In this document: positions 9,201 to 15,558 of the stretch, in pieces | Position numbering within the stretch: position 1 is the stretch's first letter | Layout: every line of letters begins with the position of its first letter | From: a virus | IMG/VR virus record: IMGVR_UViG_3300037189_002759 | Span: 1 to 27,581 of that record | Length of the DNA stretch: 27,581 nucleotides | Direction: 5' to 3' (one strand) | Translations under genes and position numbers: made by a program | Notes under the pieces: generated by a model | The model's database searches: none | What the model was told of the DNA's origin: nothing | The model's input: the letters and a program-made list of their open reading frames with translations, nothing else

Positions 9201-12200
9201 AAATCACTCTTAGGAATTCTAGGCTTCTTTGCCCTAAAACGATTTTGCCAGTCGCCACCAGCATCAAGCTCCATGCTTCTAATTCCGCCATTAGCCTGAA
9301 TCTGTCTTTGATACGCATCTGCAACATCAGGTCTTTCGGCCATTTTCTTTGCAATTTTAGCTCTAAGGGCTAAAACATCTTTAGCTTGCTGTGGGCTTGC
9401 AGACTTTCCCTGAGTCTTCATTATGTTATCTAGGTCGGCAAGTAGGAGCTTAAGTCTAGACTGGTCTTCCTCAAGAAGGTCAACCTCATATTGGAACTCA
9501 GCCTGCGCCTTTAGCTTGCGTATCCGAGCCTTTTCTTTCTCAAGGTCATCAATAAGCTTTTGCTGTCTAGCTGCAGCATCACCAGCTTCTTGTGCGGCCT
9601 GCTGAGGGTCTTGAGCAGGAACTACAGGTTCTACTGCAGGCTTAGGAGCTGGAGCCTGCTGTGGGCCGTATGGAGGCTGTAATTGACCGCCATGCACAGC
9701 TTCCTGACGCTTGAAACTTTTCATTTCTGTTGGACTGCCAGTTACATATTTTTGCGGGTCTTCCTTAGGGGCAAACTTGCGAGAACCCCAAATAGCATCA
9801 GAAACTTTTTGCCAAGTGGCACCCAATAGCTGAACTGATTTACCAAGCAAATCTGGCTTTGACATCCCAGCTTGGCCAGCAGCATTTCGCATAGTAAAAG
9901 CATTAACTAGAGTAGCAGCGGTATCAATGGTAGGGTCGTGAGCTACAGCAGTTTTGTCTGCAAGTTTAGGTGTATTGCCAACAGGTGGAATAAGTTCTGC
10001 ACCCATAGTCTTGCCAGTAAGAAGCTCGTACATTGCCCCAACTTTACCGGCAACCTTGCCACTCAAGTCCCTCATGTAACCGCCAAGCATCTTACCCATG
10101 CTTTGAGTTTCTACAAGAAGACCCTTGTCCTTAAATTGACCCGCAGTTGGAGCCGCTATACCGTAGTGTGCAAACTCTTTACCAAGAGTAGTAAGGTCGC
10201 TAAGTGGTTGGCTATGAATTGCAAGAGGAATGCTCTCATCATAAAGCTTTCTAAGAATATGTGCAATATCTTCAAGCTGATTAACGTATTCTTGTTCACT
10301 ACCTGTAGTTTTTTCTTTTCCATAACCAAGACTAGTAATTCGCTTAATAAGGTTAGGTAGAATGTCTGTGGTAATATTCTTGCCAGTGCCAAGTAGGCCA
10401 AGCGCATCAGCTGCACCCATACTGAAGCGAGTGCCATCTTTGGGTGGCACAAGCATTCCGTGAGCCACACCAGTCATACTTGGTGTTACTACAGGAGTAC
10501 CTGGAAGTGCTCCAGGCTCGCGTGAGAACTCGCCTGCACCAGCAACTACAGAATAACCAAACACGCGGGCACGGTTTGTTTTTCCAGTATCCTTATCTCT
10601 GCTTATGCCAGTTGTTTCAATATCTAGAGCAACTAGAATATCCTCTGCTTTAGCTCTTGCAATATCAAGAAGTTTAAGATTTTCTGCATTTCTGCGCTCA
10701 ATTTCTTCTTGAGTTGAAAGCTTAAAACCAGGAGATTTAGCCGGTGGAACATAAGGTGGTGTGCCAGCTCCCGCTGCTCGACCAACATCAGCAAGTCTCT
10801 TTCTTTCTTCTTCCGTCCTCATTGAAGGCAAGGTAGAAGTTTGCTGTTCTGGCACAGGAGGTGCAGAACGCATCATCTTTAAACCATTTTGAATACGCGC
10901 CTTAGCAGCGTCAGTTCCCTCTTTTTCAAGTTTCTGAATAAGCTCAGCGGCGCTAACTCTAGCCTCTTCGCTCCAGCCAGTATGGAAGCTATCAGCAAGT
11001 TCTCTACCAGCCTTATCAAGTCTTGCAATACCATCAAATAGGCCTTCTTCAAGACCGTCAATTGTATTATCACCAGAACGCTTCATGCGCTTAGAAGGGG
11101 ACTCAATCTCCATCGTGCCTTCATAGCCATCAATAAAGCCTTGAGCGGTATCCGCACCAGCTTGCTCGGCTCTAGAGACTCCAGGTGCTAGACCAGCAGT
11201 AAGACCATTTACAGTCTCGCCATATTTAGCGCGAATAGCATCCATTGGTCCATAAGAAATTGGGCCCTGTCGAACTCCAGTATCAGTTGTTATTCTACCT
11301 TGAGTTACTGCAGCAGAAGACTTTGCAAAAATGTTAGCCATTTCATTAAGAAGGAAGTTATTAACATCAACTTGGCTACCATCGTCCATAGTGCCTTTTA
11401 GCCCATAGGCAGGCCCGTCAGTAGTTCTATCAAGCTTTTCAAGAATACCATTTAGCTTTTCAATTGGAAGTTCAGCTCCACCAGCTTTATCGGTTGAATC
11501 TTTTTTGCCAACTGAAACCATTGGGGCAGAAGCTTTTAACATATCCGCAATAAAACCGTTACGGTTTTTCATAAAGGCTTGAGCATAAGTTGATTCTGTG
11601 CCAGAAGCAGATGGCAAACCTAGCTCATTAAATTTACCTGTTTTACCAAGATTTCCAGCCATTGGAATTTTGTAGATATCTTCAAAGACTTTAGATAGAT
11701 ACCTAAGTGCAGTTACAACAGGGCTAACGCCTTCAGTAAAGTCATCAAAAATATTTTTAATCTCTTTAGTTATTGGCTCACCAAAATCATTTAGCATTGG
11801 GCTGCCATCTGCATTTAGCGCAGTTACTTTTTTAGTTCCAGAAGTTCTTGTAGAATTAAATAACTTAAAGAAAGTGTCAAGCTGAGGATTTGATTGACTT
11901 GAACCGGGAAGAAGAGACATTGAATCTGGAGTAGTAGTATCTTGTCTAGTCTGACCAGTGTCAGTGCGTATTTTATTGTCTTGAGTTAAAGCTGCAAAGT
12001 ATAAGACTGTGTTAAGGAATTCTTCTTGAAGAGATTGTAGAGACATGTGTATGTCAACAATATCTTGCTCACCTAAAGCCTTCCACTCCATCGGAGTAAA
12101 ATCTTCGCTAAGCATAGATAGTTGAGGTTCAAGCTTTGGGTTAGTTAGGCCTTCATTAACTTTTTGAAGAATATTTTGTATAACTTTTGTTAAGGCACTA

Positions 12201-14377
12201 TCTGGACCAATTATTCTTGCAACCGCTGCAATATCTTTACTTCCAGGCGTACCTGATGAATCTTTCTTTTTTGCCCCGACAGCACCTTCAATTGTTCCGT
12301 CAGCGCTTCTAATTCCGTATGGGCCAATAGCGTTAAGACCTATAGATGGAGTTTCTTTTAGGCCAAGAATTTCTTGAACAAGTTTTGCAAATCCTCTATC
12401 AAAGCCTTTTTCAATTTCAGTTTGAGTAATACCGATTGGCACAAGTTGCAGAGCTCTTCCAGCCTTGTCTTCTGCTGCAGCGTCAGAACTGCTTTCATCC
12501 CTTTCAGCTGAGGCACCTTTGGTAGTCTCACTGCTCCAAAACATTCCATTATCTTTTATTTTAGTTAGTGGAGTAGATGGGGATAGAATTGACTTATTTC
12601 CAGCTGCCCTTAATTCCTTGGCTCTAGTATTTGCCTTTTCGACAGCAAGCATTACAGCTTCAAAAACCATCTGCAATTCTTCAGCCGTTACAGCAGCAAT
12701 TTCATCACTTAATCCTTTACTTGCAGCATCGCTACTAACTGTATATATACCAGCTTTTTTATCTTTAGACTTGCTACCAAGCGATAGGATGTCAGTTAAT
12801 TCTTTTGTGCTTTGGTTTGCGTCTCGTAGGTTTTTAGCCATGTCTTCGCTAGCAGTAACAATAGAACCACTTGCTTCACTAGAATCACCTTTAACAAACT
12901 CACTATTAACAGCAGCTTCTGCAGAGCCTTTTTGTTTTTTAGTAGACCCTTTTTCATCATCTTCGACATAATTGCCAAATTCATCAATTAAATCTTCTAG
13001 GGCCTGTCTAAGTTCTGTTTCGCTATCGCTAGTATTTTCAAGTTGGCCTTTTAGCTCATCAATCATAGAGCTAAAGTCAGCCTTAGTATCTCTAAGAATT
13101 ACTGCAATTCCACCTTGACCCTTAGAGGCTTTGTCAGCTTGTTCTTGAGAAACTTTATTAGGAAGTAGAAGACGCAGTGCTGGAATCATGAAGTTAGCAA
13201 TAGCACCACCACCAGCCATTTGATTATCAAAAATAGTGCCAATACTACTAGCACCTCTAGCGGCAGCAGTTTCTCTTGCAAGCTTTAAAATCTTATCTGC
13301 AGCTTCGTTAATTGCACCATACTGCTTGCCACCAAGTGGAGCAGTTGACCTAGTAGCTGGAAGATTTCCAGGATTCTTAACACCACTTTCAGATGGCCCC
13401 CTAGAACCCCGCATACCTTTAGTAATTTCTTTAACACCACTAGTTTTGCTTGTGCTAGCGTCAGATAAAACATCTAGCTCATCTGTAACCCAAAGCAAGT
13501 AGTCATGAGTCTTTTTAATTTTTTTAACGTAGTCTTCAACAATTTTCTTGTCAGCTGCGCTTCCAGTCTTGTCAAGCTGTTTCTTTGCATCAGCATATTC
13601 TTGTCGCATCTTCTTTAAGGCACTAGATGTACGTTTTTGAACATCTTTAAAGTCTTGGACTTGCGCCTTCATTGCCGCTACTACTTCAGGGCCACGCTCT
13701 AGTTTTTCAAGTTCTTTTAGAAGCGCTATTCTTTCTGAGGCCGCTTTTCTATTAGCCTTTGCTCTAGCCTCATTGGCTTTTTTAGTCTCTTCATACTCAA
13801 CTTTAATTGCATTAAGAATATCTGGTGATTCAATTAATTTTTGAAGTTCTTTTTGAGCAACAGCAATTTCATCCATTTGCTTTGAAACACTAGCAGTAAG
13901 CTCTCTTCTTTCCTTCTGAAGTTTACCTAAAGCAGTTTTTATAACTTCAATCTGAGTATTGATTACAGGACCCGGAGAGCTAGACTTTAGAAGAGCTTGT
14001 AATGCAATTTGTCTGTCAGCAATAAAACCATCAAGCTGCTTAATTCTTTTTTGAATAGTACCAATAGCACTAGGTGCAGCTTTCTGCAAAGCTGCTGGCA
14101 CTTTTTCGGAAGCAAGGCCAGTTGTCTTAGTGTTTTTATCTCCAATTGAAACTTTAAGTTTATTGATTCTAGCTACAGATGCCTCAACCTTATCAAGGTC
14201 TTTTTGATACTTAGTATCAATTTTTACCTTTATTGGAGCAACTTTAAAATTGATAGACTTAAGCTCTTCACGTACAACTCTAGCTTTTTTGCGAGCATCT
14301 GCGACAAAGGCAGCAAGCTCCTTGCTTGCTGCGCTTATATCTAACCCAAGGGATATATTAAAGTCTTCGCCAGCCAC
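3281..14377 (-). CDS. Giant tape measure protein with embedded DEDDh exonuclease domain
   Basis: About 3,698 residues, setting tail length and ejected with the DNA. I prefer the GTG at 14375-14377, preceded by AGGAG four bases upstream. A TTG at 14398 in the same frame has no ribosome site and lies in a small inverted repeat. Layout, numbered from the GTG: Lys/Glu/Ala-rich coiled-coil-like region 1-320; low-complexity linkers; a tape-measure style 'IESPSKRMKRSGDNTIDGLEEGL' motif near 1090; Pro-rich linker 1205-1217; DEDDh exonuclease domain about 1247-1498; Pro-rich linker about 1565-1595; coiled coils to about 1990; canonical phage tape-measure core (PhageMin_Tail-like) about 2015-2260; hydrophobic membrane-type helices about 2343-2365 and 2617-2640; Ala/Gln/Glu-rich coil between them; three YNPY repeats about 3247-3345; two 'SDSVPxMLSxGEYV' motifs near 3445 and 3600. 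The core normally sits near the N-terminus, so about 2,000 residues are an extension. No lytic transglycosylase or peptidase motif was recognised. Confidence 0.93.
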   Translation of the reverse strand: MAGEDFNISLGLDISAASKELAAFVADARKKARVVREELKSINFKVAPIKVKIDTKYQKDLDKVEASVARINKLKVSIGDKNTKTTGLASEKVPAALQKAAPSAIGTIQKRIKQLDGFIADRQIALQALLKSSSPGPVINTQIEVIKTALGKLQKERRELTASVSKQMDEIAVAQKELQKLIESPDILNAIKVEYEETKKANEARAKANRKAASERIALLKELEKLERGPEVVAAMKAQVQDFKDVQKRTSSALKKMRQEYADAKKQLDKTGSAADKKIVEDYVKKIKKTHDYLLWVTDELDVLSDASTSKTSGVKEITKGMRGSRGPSESGVKNPGNLPATRSTAPLGGKQYGAINEAADKILKLARETAAARGASSIGTIFDNQMAGGGAIANFMIPALRLLLPNKVSQEQADKASKGQGGIAVILRDTKADFSSMIDELKGQLENTSDSETELRQALEDLIDEFGNYVEDDEKGSTKKQKGSAEAAVNSEFVKGDSSEASGSIVTASEDMAKNLRDANQSTKELTDILSLGSKSKDKKAGIYTVSSDAASKGLSDEIAAVTAEELQMVFEAVMLAVEKANTRAKELRAAGNKSILSPSTPLTKIKDNGMFWSSETTKGASAERDESSSDAAAEDKAGRALQLVPIGITQTEIEKGFDRGFAKLVQEILGLKETPSIGLNAIGPYGIRSADGTIEGAVGAKKKDSSGTPGSKDIAAVARIIGPDSALTKVIQNILQKVNEGLTNPKLEPQLSMLSEDFTPMEWKALGEQDIVDIHMSLQSLQEEFLNTVLYFAALTQDNKIRTDTGQTRQDTTTPDSMSLLPGSSQSNPQLDTFFKLFNSTRTSGTKKVTALNADGSPMLNDFGEPITKEIKNIFDDFTEGVSPVVTALRYLSKVFEDIYKIPMAGNLGKTGKFNELGLPSASGTESTYAQAFMKNRNGFIADMLKASAPMVSVGKKDSTDKAGGAELPIEKLNGILEKLDRTTDGPAYGLKGTMDDGSQVDVNNFLLNEMANIFAKSSAAVTQGRITTDTGVRQGPISYGPMDAIRAKYGETVNGLTAGLAPGVSRAEQAGADTAQGFIDGYEGTMEIESPSKRMKRSGDNTIDGLEEGLFDGIARLDKAGRELADSFHTGWSEEARVSAAELIQKLEKEGTDAAKARIQNGLKMMRSAPPVPEQQTSTLPSMRTEEERKRLADVGRAAGAGTPPYVPPAKSPGFKLSTQEEIERRNAENLKLLDIARAKAEDILVALDIETTGISRDKDTGKTNRARVFGYSVVAGAGEFSREPGALPGTPVVTPSMTGVAHGMLVPPKDGTRFSMGAADALGLLGTGKNITTDILPNLIKRITSLGYGKEKTTGSEQEYVNQLEDIAHILRKLYDESIPLAIHSQPLSDLTTLGKEFAHYGIAAPTAGQFKDKGLLVETQSMGKMLGGYMRDLSGKVAGKVGAMYELLTGKTMGAELIPPVGNTPKLADKTAVAHDPTIDTAATLVNAFTMRNAAGQAGMSKPDLLGKSVQLLGATWQKVSDAIWGSRKFAPKEDPQKYVTGSPTEMKSFKRQEAVHGGQLQPPYGPQQAPAPKPAVEPVVPAQDPQQAAQEAGDAAARQQKLIDDLEKEKARIRKLKAQAEFQYEVDLLEEDQSRLKLLLADLDNIMKTQGKSASPQQAKDVLALRAKIAKKMAERPDVADAYQRQIQANGGIRSMELDAGGDWQNRFRAKKPRIPKSDLQKQLEKQIKETQAEIDTQLGTQTQAQPKTPRIPGSVIAAPLAELQAAEQRIQKSLTSAVASGLGPTLISRLEQELAYVQKSIKSGPVGKRRMRDGNGQLTSAEVDVFAAEGVRGAKDRVAGKSQITNIKKQLLAELKVAEEKGYTETIQAVSQLIAELDASVASGPVGKYKNGRDAFELPDGIRKRKQKDDTKLPNLEGTAAPGAYDNVTHQSWMDQGIEAEAKKRKAASEMIKGQMKGEMTVMAQVEKYNRKMMDSWISGRYALYDVANTYQQFQRVLMSVGREFQKAVQTFASYETSFTSVERAMQPLPDEFAGMRNEIVKLTGELPVAFDELSKITTLGAQMGIKADGITNFTEQVTKFSAITGLASDTVAQKFGRIAQLAKVPSEDFDKLGSAVAFAGVNAVATDEEILTLTENIAAAANNSGFAADEVVGLATAMSSLGIAPEQARGVITRLFGDINRAVEGGGKPLDAYAKHLGMSASQAKELWKSDPQGFFKAMLDGLKNSKNMTGALDGLNIKETREVSTLQKLANNMDVYNQSMADAQESYANGSFLSDSYAKTQDNLATKMELMNNQLKMLQDAFGQALSPAVGLAVDAINWLITSMNEWSKNPMAKVAMQIIAGIAGLIAVMVTYKMISMKATAATLAFRTAQVSLSKISGQDTGLNGFRKMLMGQEQLIIRSNGRIEVASKKRIKEMEAAGEIKIAPRGSSEDLTLRAGADARRAGFDSTKGMIDQKSGMAQATLTSNQDTIATLENTDAKVANTTATEANGAAAMTEAEAKTASALATQEEIAVIGEQISIKQAALALLENEILVKEASLGATTGNTVATEASIAASRADAAAIQGEIIALESKQAALAGTNVAQAETVALMTAGESITNKFGGALTKLTMAAGAISVVLMAVSAISSYIEGLKVNLEEAGGGIASFREAIYKDTSAWKDGADAIGTYKSKVTTQQKQITTWAESMQNATGSVVELDDKVTHVTESVKNQTLALGENSKEWLAQAVMKDDVVQKKFESWFDQGLDLDALAQQANVKISDMIGMALADPGKGAQDYLSAWFADGLIPKQYRDQLYGDLNDIAAALDGTTEAGLRNTKIWKALKGATGAAGDGLDEFDNNLNETIKRVYTLTDYVGDLSTIIGAAFTIRYGSVEAVDKLETSWAGVSDRLSEAKKQMQAINQEISAMTADKNILEYQLNIALKYGDTLRADKIRAELDTKRSEITNKQAEYNKAAEDASTGLTGNSRGAIANRDTILGLVGDYNSELAALANEYSKYTGKNQKADRDRIKAKADSLKSEFKTKAMGLGFAENELAPYVKSFEDFKTIVNKLPNTLTLKVVADPGTRAFMEWWAKSSENPANQTSTKDTSKTDKKKKKGQSGKVVGYNPSTTPIEDLKPTAVRGPTQAQQAGGFWYDVGNVGLNAINLAVQPINFAASAFTPSSWNGESSYMGNVERNWYAGNGGSKDNIWGSNKGKSKWTGYDAEYQQADYEKRLATWNKKHALPTGYKESDRAGLAAKHRKMYPGHYNPYDGSVNFYKEPPIVKKFGRPLADLASVHAALNPGKYNPYTQVVNPINLSAAQKKAASAWKDAKSLAELGKEHEKLYPGEYNPYTHSVNAGVIDISKSNNKQFADYLQHGGKSTDPMYVKNVNEALYKNAKDSPKDGWGNMREGWKLAGYNERGDAVYEYEKKAMGGFVGKRYESGGKVFGPGSGTSDSVPAMLSSGEYVIKADAAKALGPYVLNAINKGNLPANKKPNPVGKDWTQILGEWFGKQMDSKWKARNNKDQNRGETHGELGRIKSLDKYSNARIDSSLHSWRQQMRSTGEISMRPTRMPSFVGGMLGGSFGGGGLLDRNNMSSGGLVTGPGSSTSDSVPKMLSNGEYVVNARAVKTYGIDFLNALNRMQSYRQSYGSQQSASSGSGNIVVELSPEAVNQLMAMSNRPINLYSDDRQIATSANRGNRLLAMRGSN
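4344..4640 (-). repeat. Three YNPY repeats in the tape measure C-terminal region
   Basis: Three copies of a roughly 40-residue unit with the conserved part L-x-x-x-H-x-x-x-x-P-G-x-Y-N-P-Y-x-x-x-V-N occur at about residues 3247-3263, 3285-3302 and 3328-3345. The copies read 'HRKMYPGHYNPYDGSVN', 'HAALNPGKYNPYTQVVN' and 'HEKLYPGEYNPYTHSVN'. The DNA copies differ at many silent positions, so the repeat is kept at protein level. Function is unknown to me; a surface or wall-binding role is only a guess. Confidence 0.85.
9884..10639 (-). other. DEDDh (DnaQ-like) exonuclease domain inside the tape measure protein
   Basis: All five expected catalytic residues are present in order. Motif I is 'ILVALDIETTGI' with D1252 and E1254. 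Motif II is 'IPLAIHSQPLSDLTTL' with D1394. Motif III is 'VAHDPTIDTAATLVNAF' with H1480 and D1485, the exact H-x4-D spacing of the DEDDh subclass. Intervening text also fits the family: 'VVTPSMTGVAHGM' resembles the segment after strand 3, 'LLVETQSMGKML' resembles 'iDTlxlar', and 'KVGAMYELLTGKTM' resembles the helix before motif III. Spacing between motifs I and II (142 residues) and II and III (86) is longer than in DnaQ (about 91 and 59), so loops are expanded. Numbering is from the GTG start at 14377. Known family activity is 3'-5' exonucleolysis of DNA or RNA using two metal ions; activity here is inferred. Confidence 0.85.
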
Positions 14378-14396
14378 GCTTCTCCTAAATGGATTC

Positions 14397-14414
14397 AATA
14401 TGTATACACATATT
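14397..14414. repeat. Small inverted repeat between chaperone and tape measure
   Basis: AATATGT at 14397-14403 and ACATATT at 14408-14414 are perfect 7-bp arms around a 4-base centre. It covers the alternative TTG start of the tape measure and the chaperone stop, which supports the downstream GTG with its AGGAG site as the true start. It is AT-rich and weak, and may have no function. Confidence 0.4.
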
Positions 14415-14829
14415 ATACACTATCTCTTTCCATTAAAGATTGCAAATATGACCTGCGAGTAGGCATAGGCCCATCATCATAGGTATAAGCAACAATATAT
14501 GGAGTCTCACCATAACTCTTACGTGTTTTCTTGTTTTCTTTTTCACTCCACTTATCAAGCTCAGCTTTAGCAAAGCATTTGCCAACTTTAACTTTAAAGC
14601 CAACATTATTTGCTTCTTCATTTCTGCACACCCAGATTGGATTACCACACTCATTACAAGTTTCATCCTCAAGCATTTGATAAGCTTCAAGAAGTAAAAA
14701 GTCAAAAGGAACCCAAGGGTCGCTAGGCTGTTCATGGAACAGCATAGCGGATGGGCGAATACCGTTTATTACACCAGTTTTAATCTTAACAAGGTAAGGG
14801 CGATTGCCCGGCCATGTTAAGACCTCGGT
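14413..14829 (-). CDS. Tail assembly chaperone T segment, made as G-T fusion by -1 frameshift
   Basis: This is the second part of the GT protein. After the slip at 14829-14835 the ribosome re-reads the A at 14829 and continues TEVLTWPGNRPYLVKI... to TAA at 14413-14415. That adds 138 residues for a fusion of about 347 residues from the 15455 start. The segment contains 'FDFLLLEAYQMLEDETCNEC' followed by 'GNPIWVCRN', a CxxC plus C cluster frequent in actinophage T segments, probably a small zinc-binding knuckle. An internal ATG at 14745 could start a 110-residue stand-alone form but has no convincing ribosome site. The T part is known to bridge the tape measure and the tail tube protein. Confidence 0.85.
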   Translation of the reverse strand, partial: TEVLTWPGNRPYLVKIKTGVINGIRPSAMLFHEQPSDPWVPFDFLLLEAYQMLEDETCNECGNPIWVCRNEEANNVGFKVKVGKCFAKAELDKWSEKENKKTRKSYGETPYIVAYTYDDGPMPTRRSYLQSLMERDSV

Positions 14830-15455
14830 AAAAAACCTGCGTCAGTTAGCTGTTCAAAATAGCCGCTAGCAAGAGTTAGCTTTTGCATGTTCTCAACAAG
14901 CACATTCCAAGAATCTGCAGCAACAAGCTCACGCATCTCAAGCATCTCTTCAGTAGTAAAAACATGCTCGTCAACATTACCATCAGCATCAATTACTCTA
15001 ACAATGTTTTGTGCTACTAGAGCTGAAATATAGTACTTAACCCAATCAGGATTATCAGTTGCTTCGCGACGACCTTCTTCTGGCGGATATTTTTCATTAG
15101 TCTTCTTTATGACATCTTCAACAATCTTCTGACTTACTCCACGCATCACAAAAGTAACAGCAGACTTCTTTAGCTTTTCAGCAAGCTCTTCAGACTTAGC
15201 TTCATTTTTCGCTAGCTCTTCTTCATCAATATAACCATTCATTAGGTCATTAAGTTCAGCAAGCTGGAATGCTGTATCCGAGTCAAGGTAAATAGTAGCT
15301 TCCTTAGTTGGATATCCTCTACCTTTAATAACTTCACTCAAGTTAAATACGCCCTGTGACTGTGCTGTGTCGACAATTTTTAGAATCTGCTCAGCAGCTT
15401 CATTTGGCTGTGGGATTGCTGCAGTCTCTTCTGCAGTAGTAATTTCTTCGCTCAT
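14817..15455 (-). CDS. Tail assembly chaperone G (zero-frame product)
   Basis: A 212-residue acidic protein from the ATG at 15453-15455, preceded by AAAGG seven bases upstream; a TTG at 15470 in the same frame overlaps that site and is unlikely to be used. It lies just upstream of the tape measure, where the G-type chaperone is always found, and ends at TAA 14817-14819. The sequence is helical and charged (SEELAEKLKKSAVTFVMRG, EEMLEMRELVAADSWNVLVENM) and ends 'YFEQLTDAGFLPRS'. In this family the protein coats the tape measure and recruits tube subunits without being part of the virion. Ribosomes that slip at 14829-14835 make the longer GT form instead. Confidence 0.88.
   Translation of the reverse strand: MSEEITTAEETAAIPQPNEAAEQILKIVDTAQSQGVFNLSEVIKGRGYPTKEATIYLDSDTAFQLAELNDLMNGYIDEEELAKNEAKSEELAEKLKKSAVTFVMRGVSQKIVEDVIKKTNEKYPPEEGRREATDNPDWVKYYISALVAQNIVRVIDADGNVDEHVFTTEEMLEMRELVAADSWNVLVENMQKLTLASGYFEQLTDAGFLPRS
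14829..14835 (-). promoter_or_regulatory. -1 programmed ribosomal frameshift site (TTTTTTA)
   Basis: On the coding strand the heptamer T-TTT-TTA lies in the correct X-XXY-YYZ phase of the upstream chaperone frame (GGT TTT TTA), three codons before its stop. A -1 slip enters an open frame that continues without a stop through 14413. A short GGGC-AATC-GCCC hairpin lies at 14798-14809, about 19 nt downstream, farther than the usual 5-9 nt, so its role as a stimulator is doubtful. Position and phase match the G/GT frameshift known in most long-tailed phages. Confidence 0.9.
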
Positions 15456-15503
15456 TATTGCGCCTTTCAAAATAGTTTATTCGCACATTAAGGGGGGGTT
15501 TAA

Positions 15504-15544
15504 GGTCGGAGCAGGGCAAATGGGCGCAAGTCCCTGCCCCGACC
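15504..15544 (-). terminator. Stable GC-rich hairpin between tail tube and chaperone genes
   Basis: GGTCGG-A-GCAGGG (15504-15516) is complementary to CCCTGC-C-CCGACC (15532-15544) apart from one central mismatch, giving a 6+6 bp stem with a 15-base loop. On the minus strand it is followed by TTAAACCCCCCC rather than a T tract, so it is not a canonical Rho-independent terminator. Placed right after the high-copy tube gene and before the low-copy chaperone and tape measure, it could be an attenuator or a 3'-end stabiliser that lowers downstream expression. Confidence 0.5.
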
Positions 15545-15558
15545 AGTCTAATTAGACT
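15545..15558. repeat. 14-bp perfect palindrome at the tail tube stop
   Basis: AGTCTAATTAGACT is its own reverse complement and overlaps the TAG stop of the tail tube gene (15557-15559). It directly abuts the large hairpin at 15504-15544, so RNA here could form two stacked stems. A protein-binding site is an alternative reading. Confidence 0.5.

Noticed and set aside
12465-12971. Plus-strand open frame of 168 codons
   Set aside because: Antisense to the tape measure N-terminal region; Ser/Leu/Ala-rich sequence as expected from reversed Glu/Lys/Ala codons.
14378-14398. TTG at 14398 as tape measure start
   Set aside because: No ribosome site, and it falls in an inverted repeat; the GTG at 14377 follows AGGAG. 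The difference is seven residues only.
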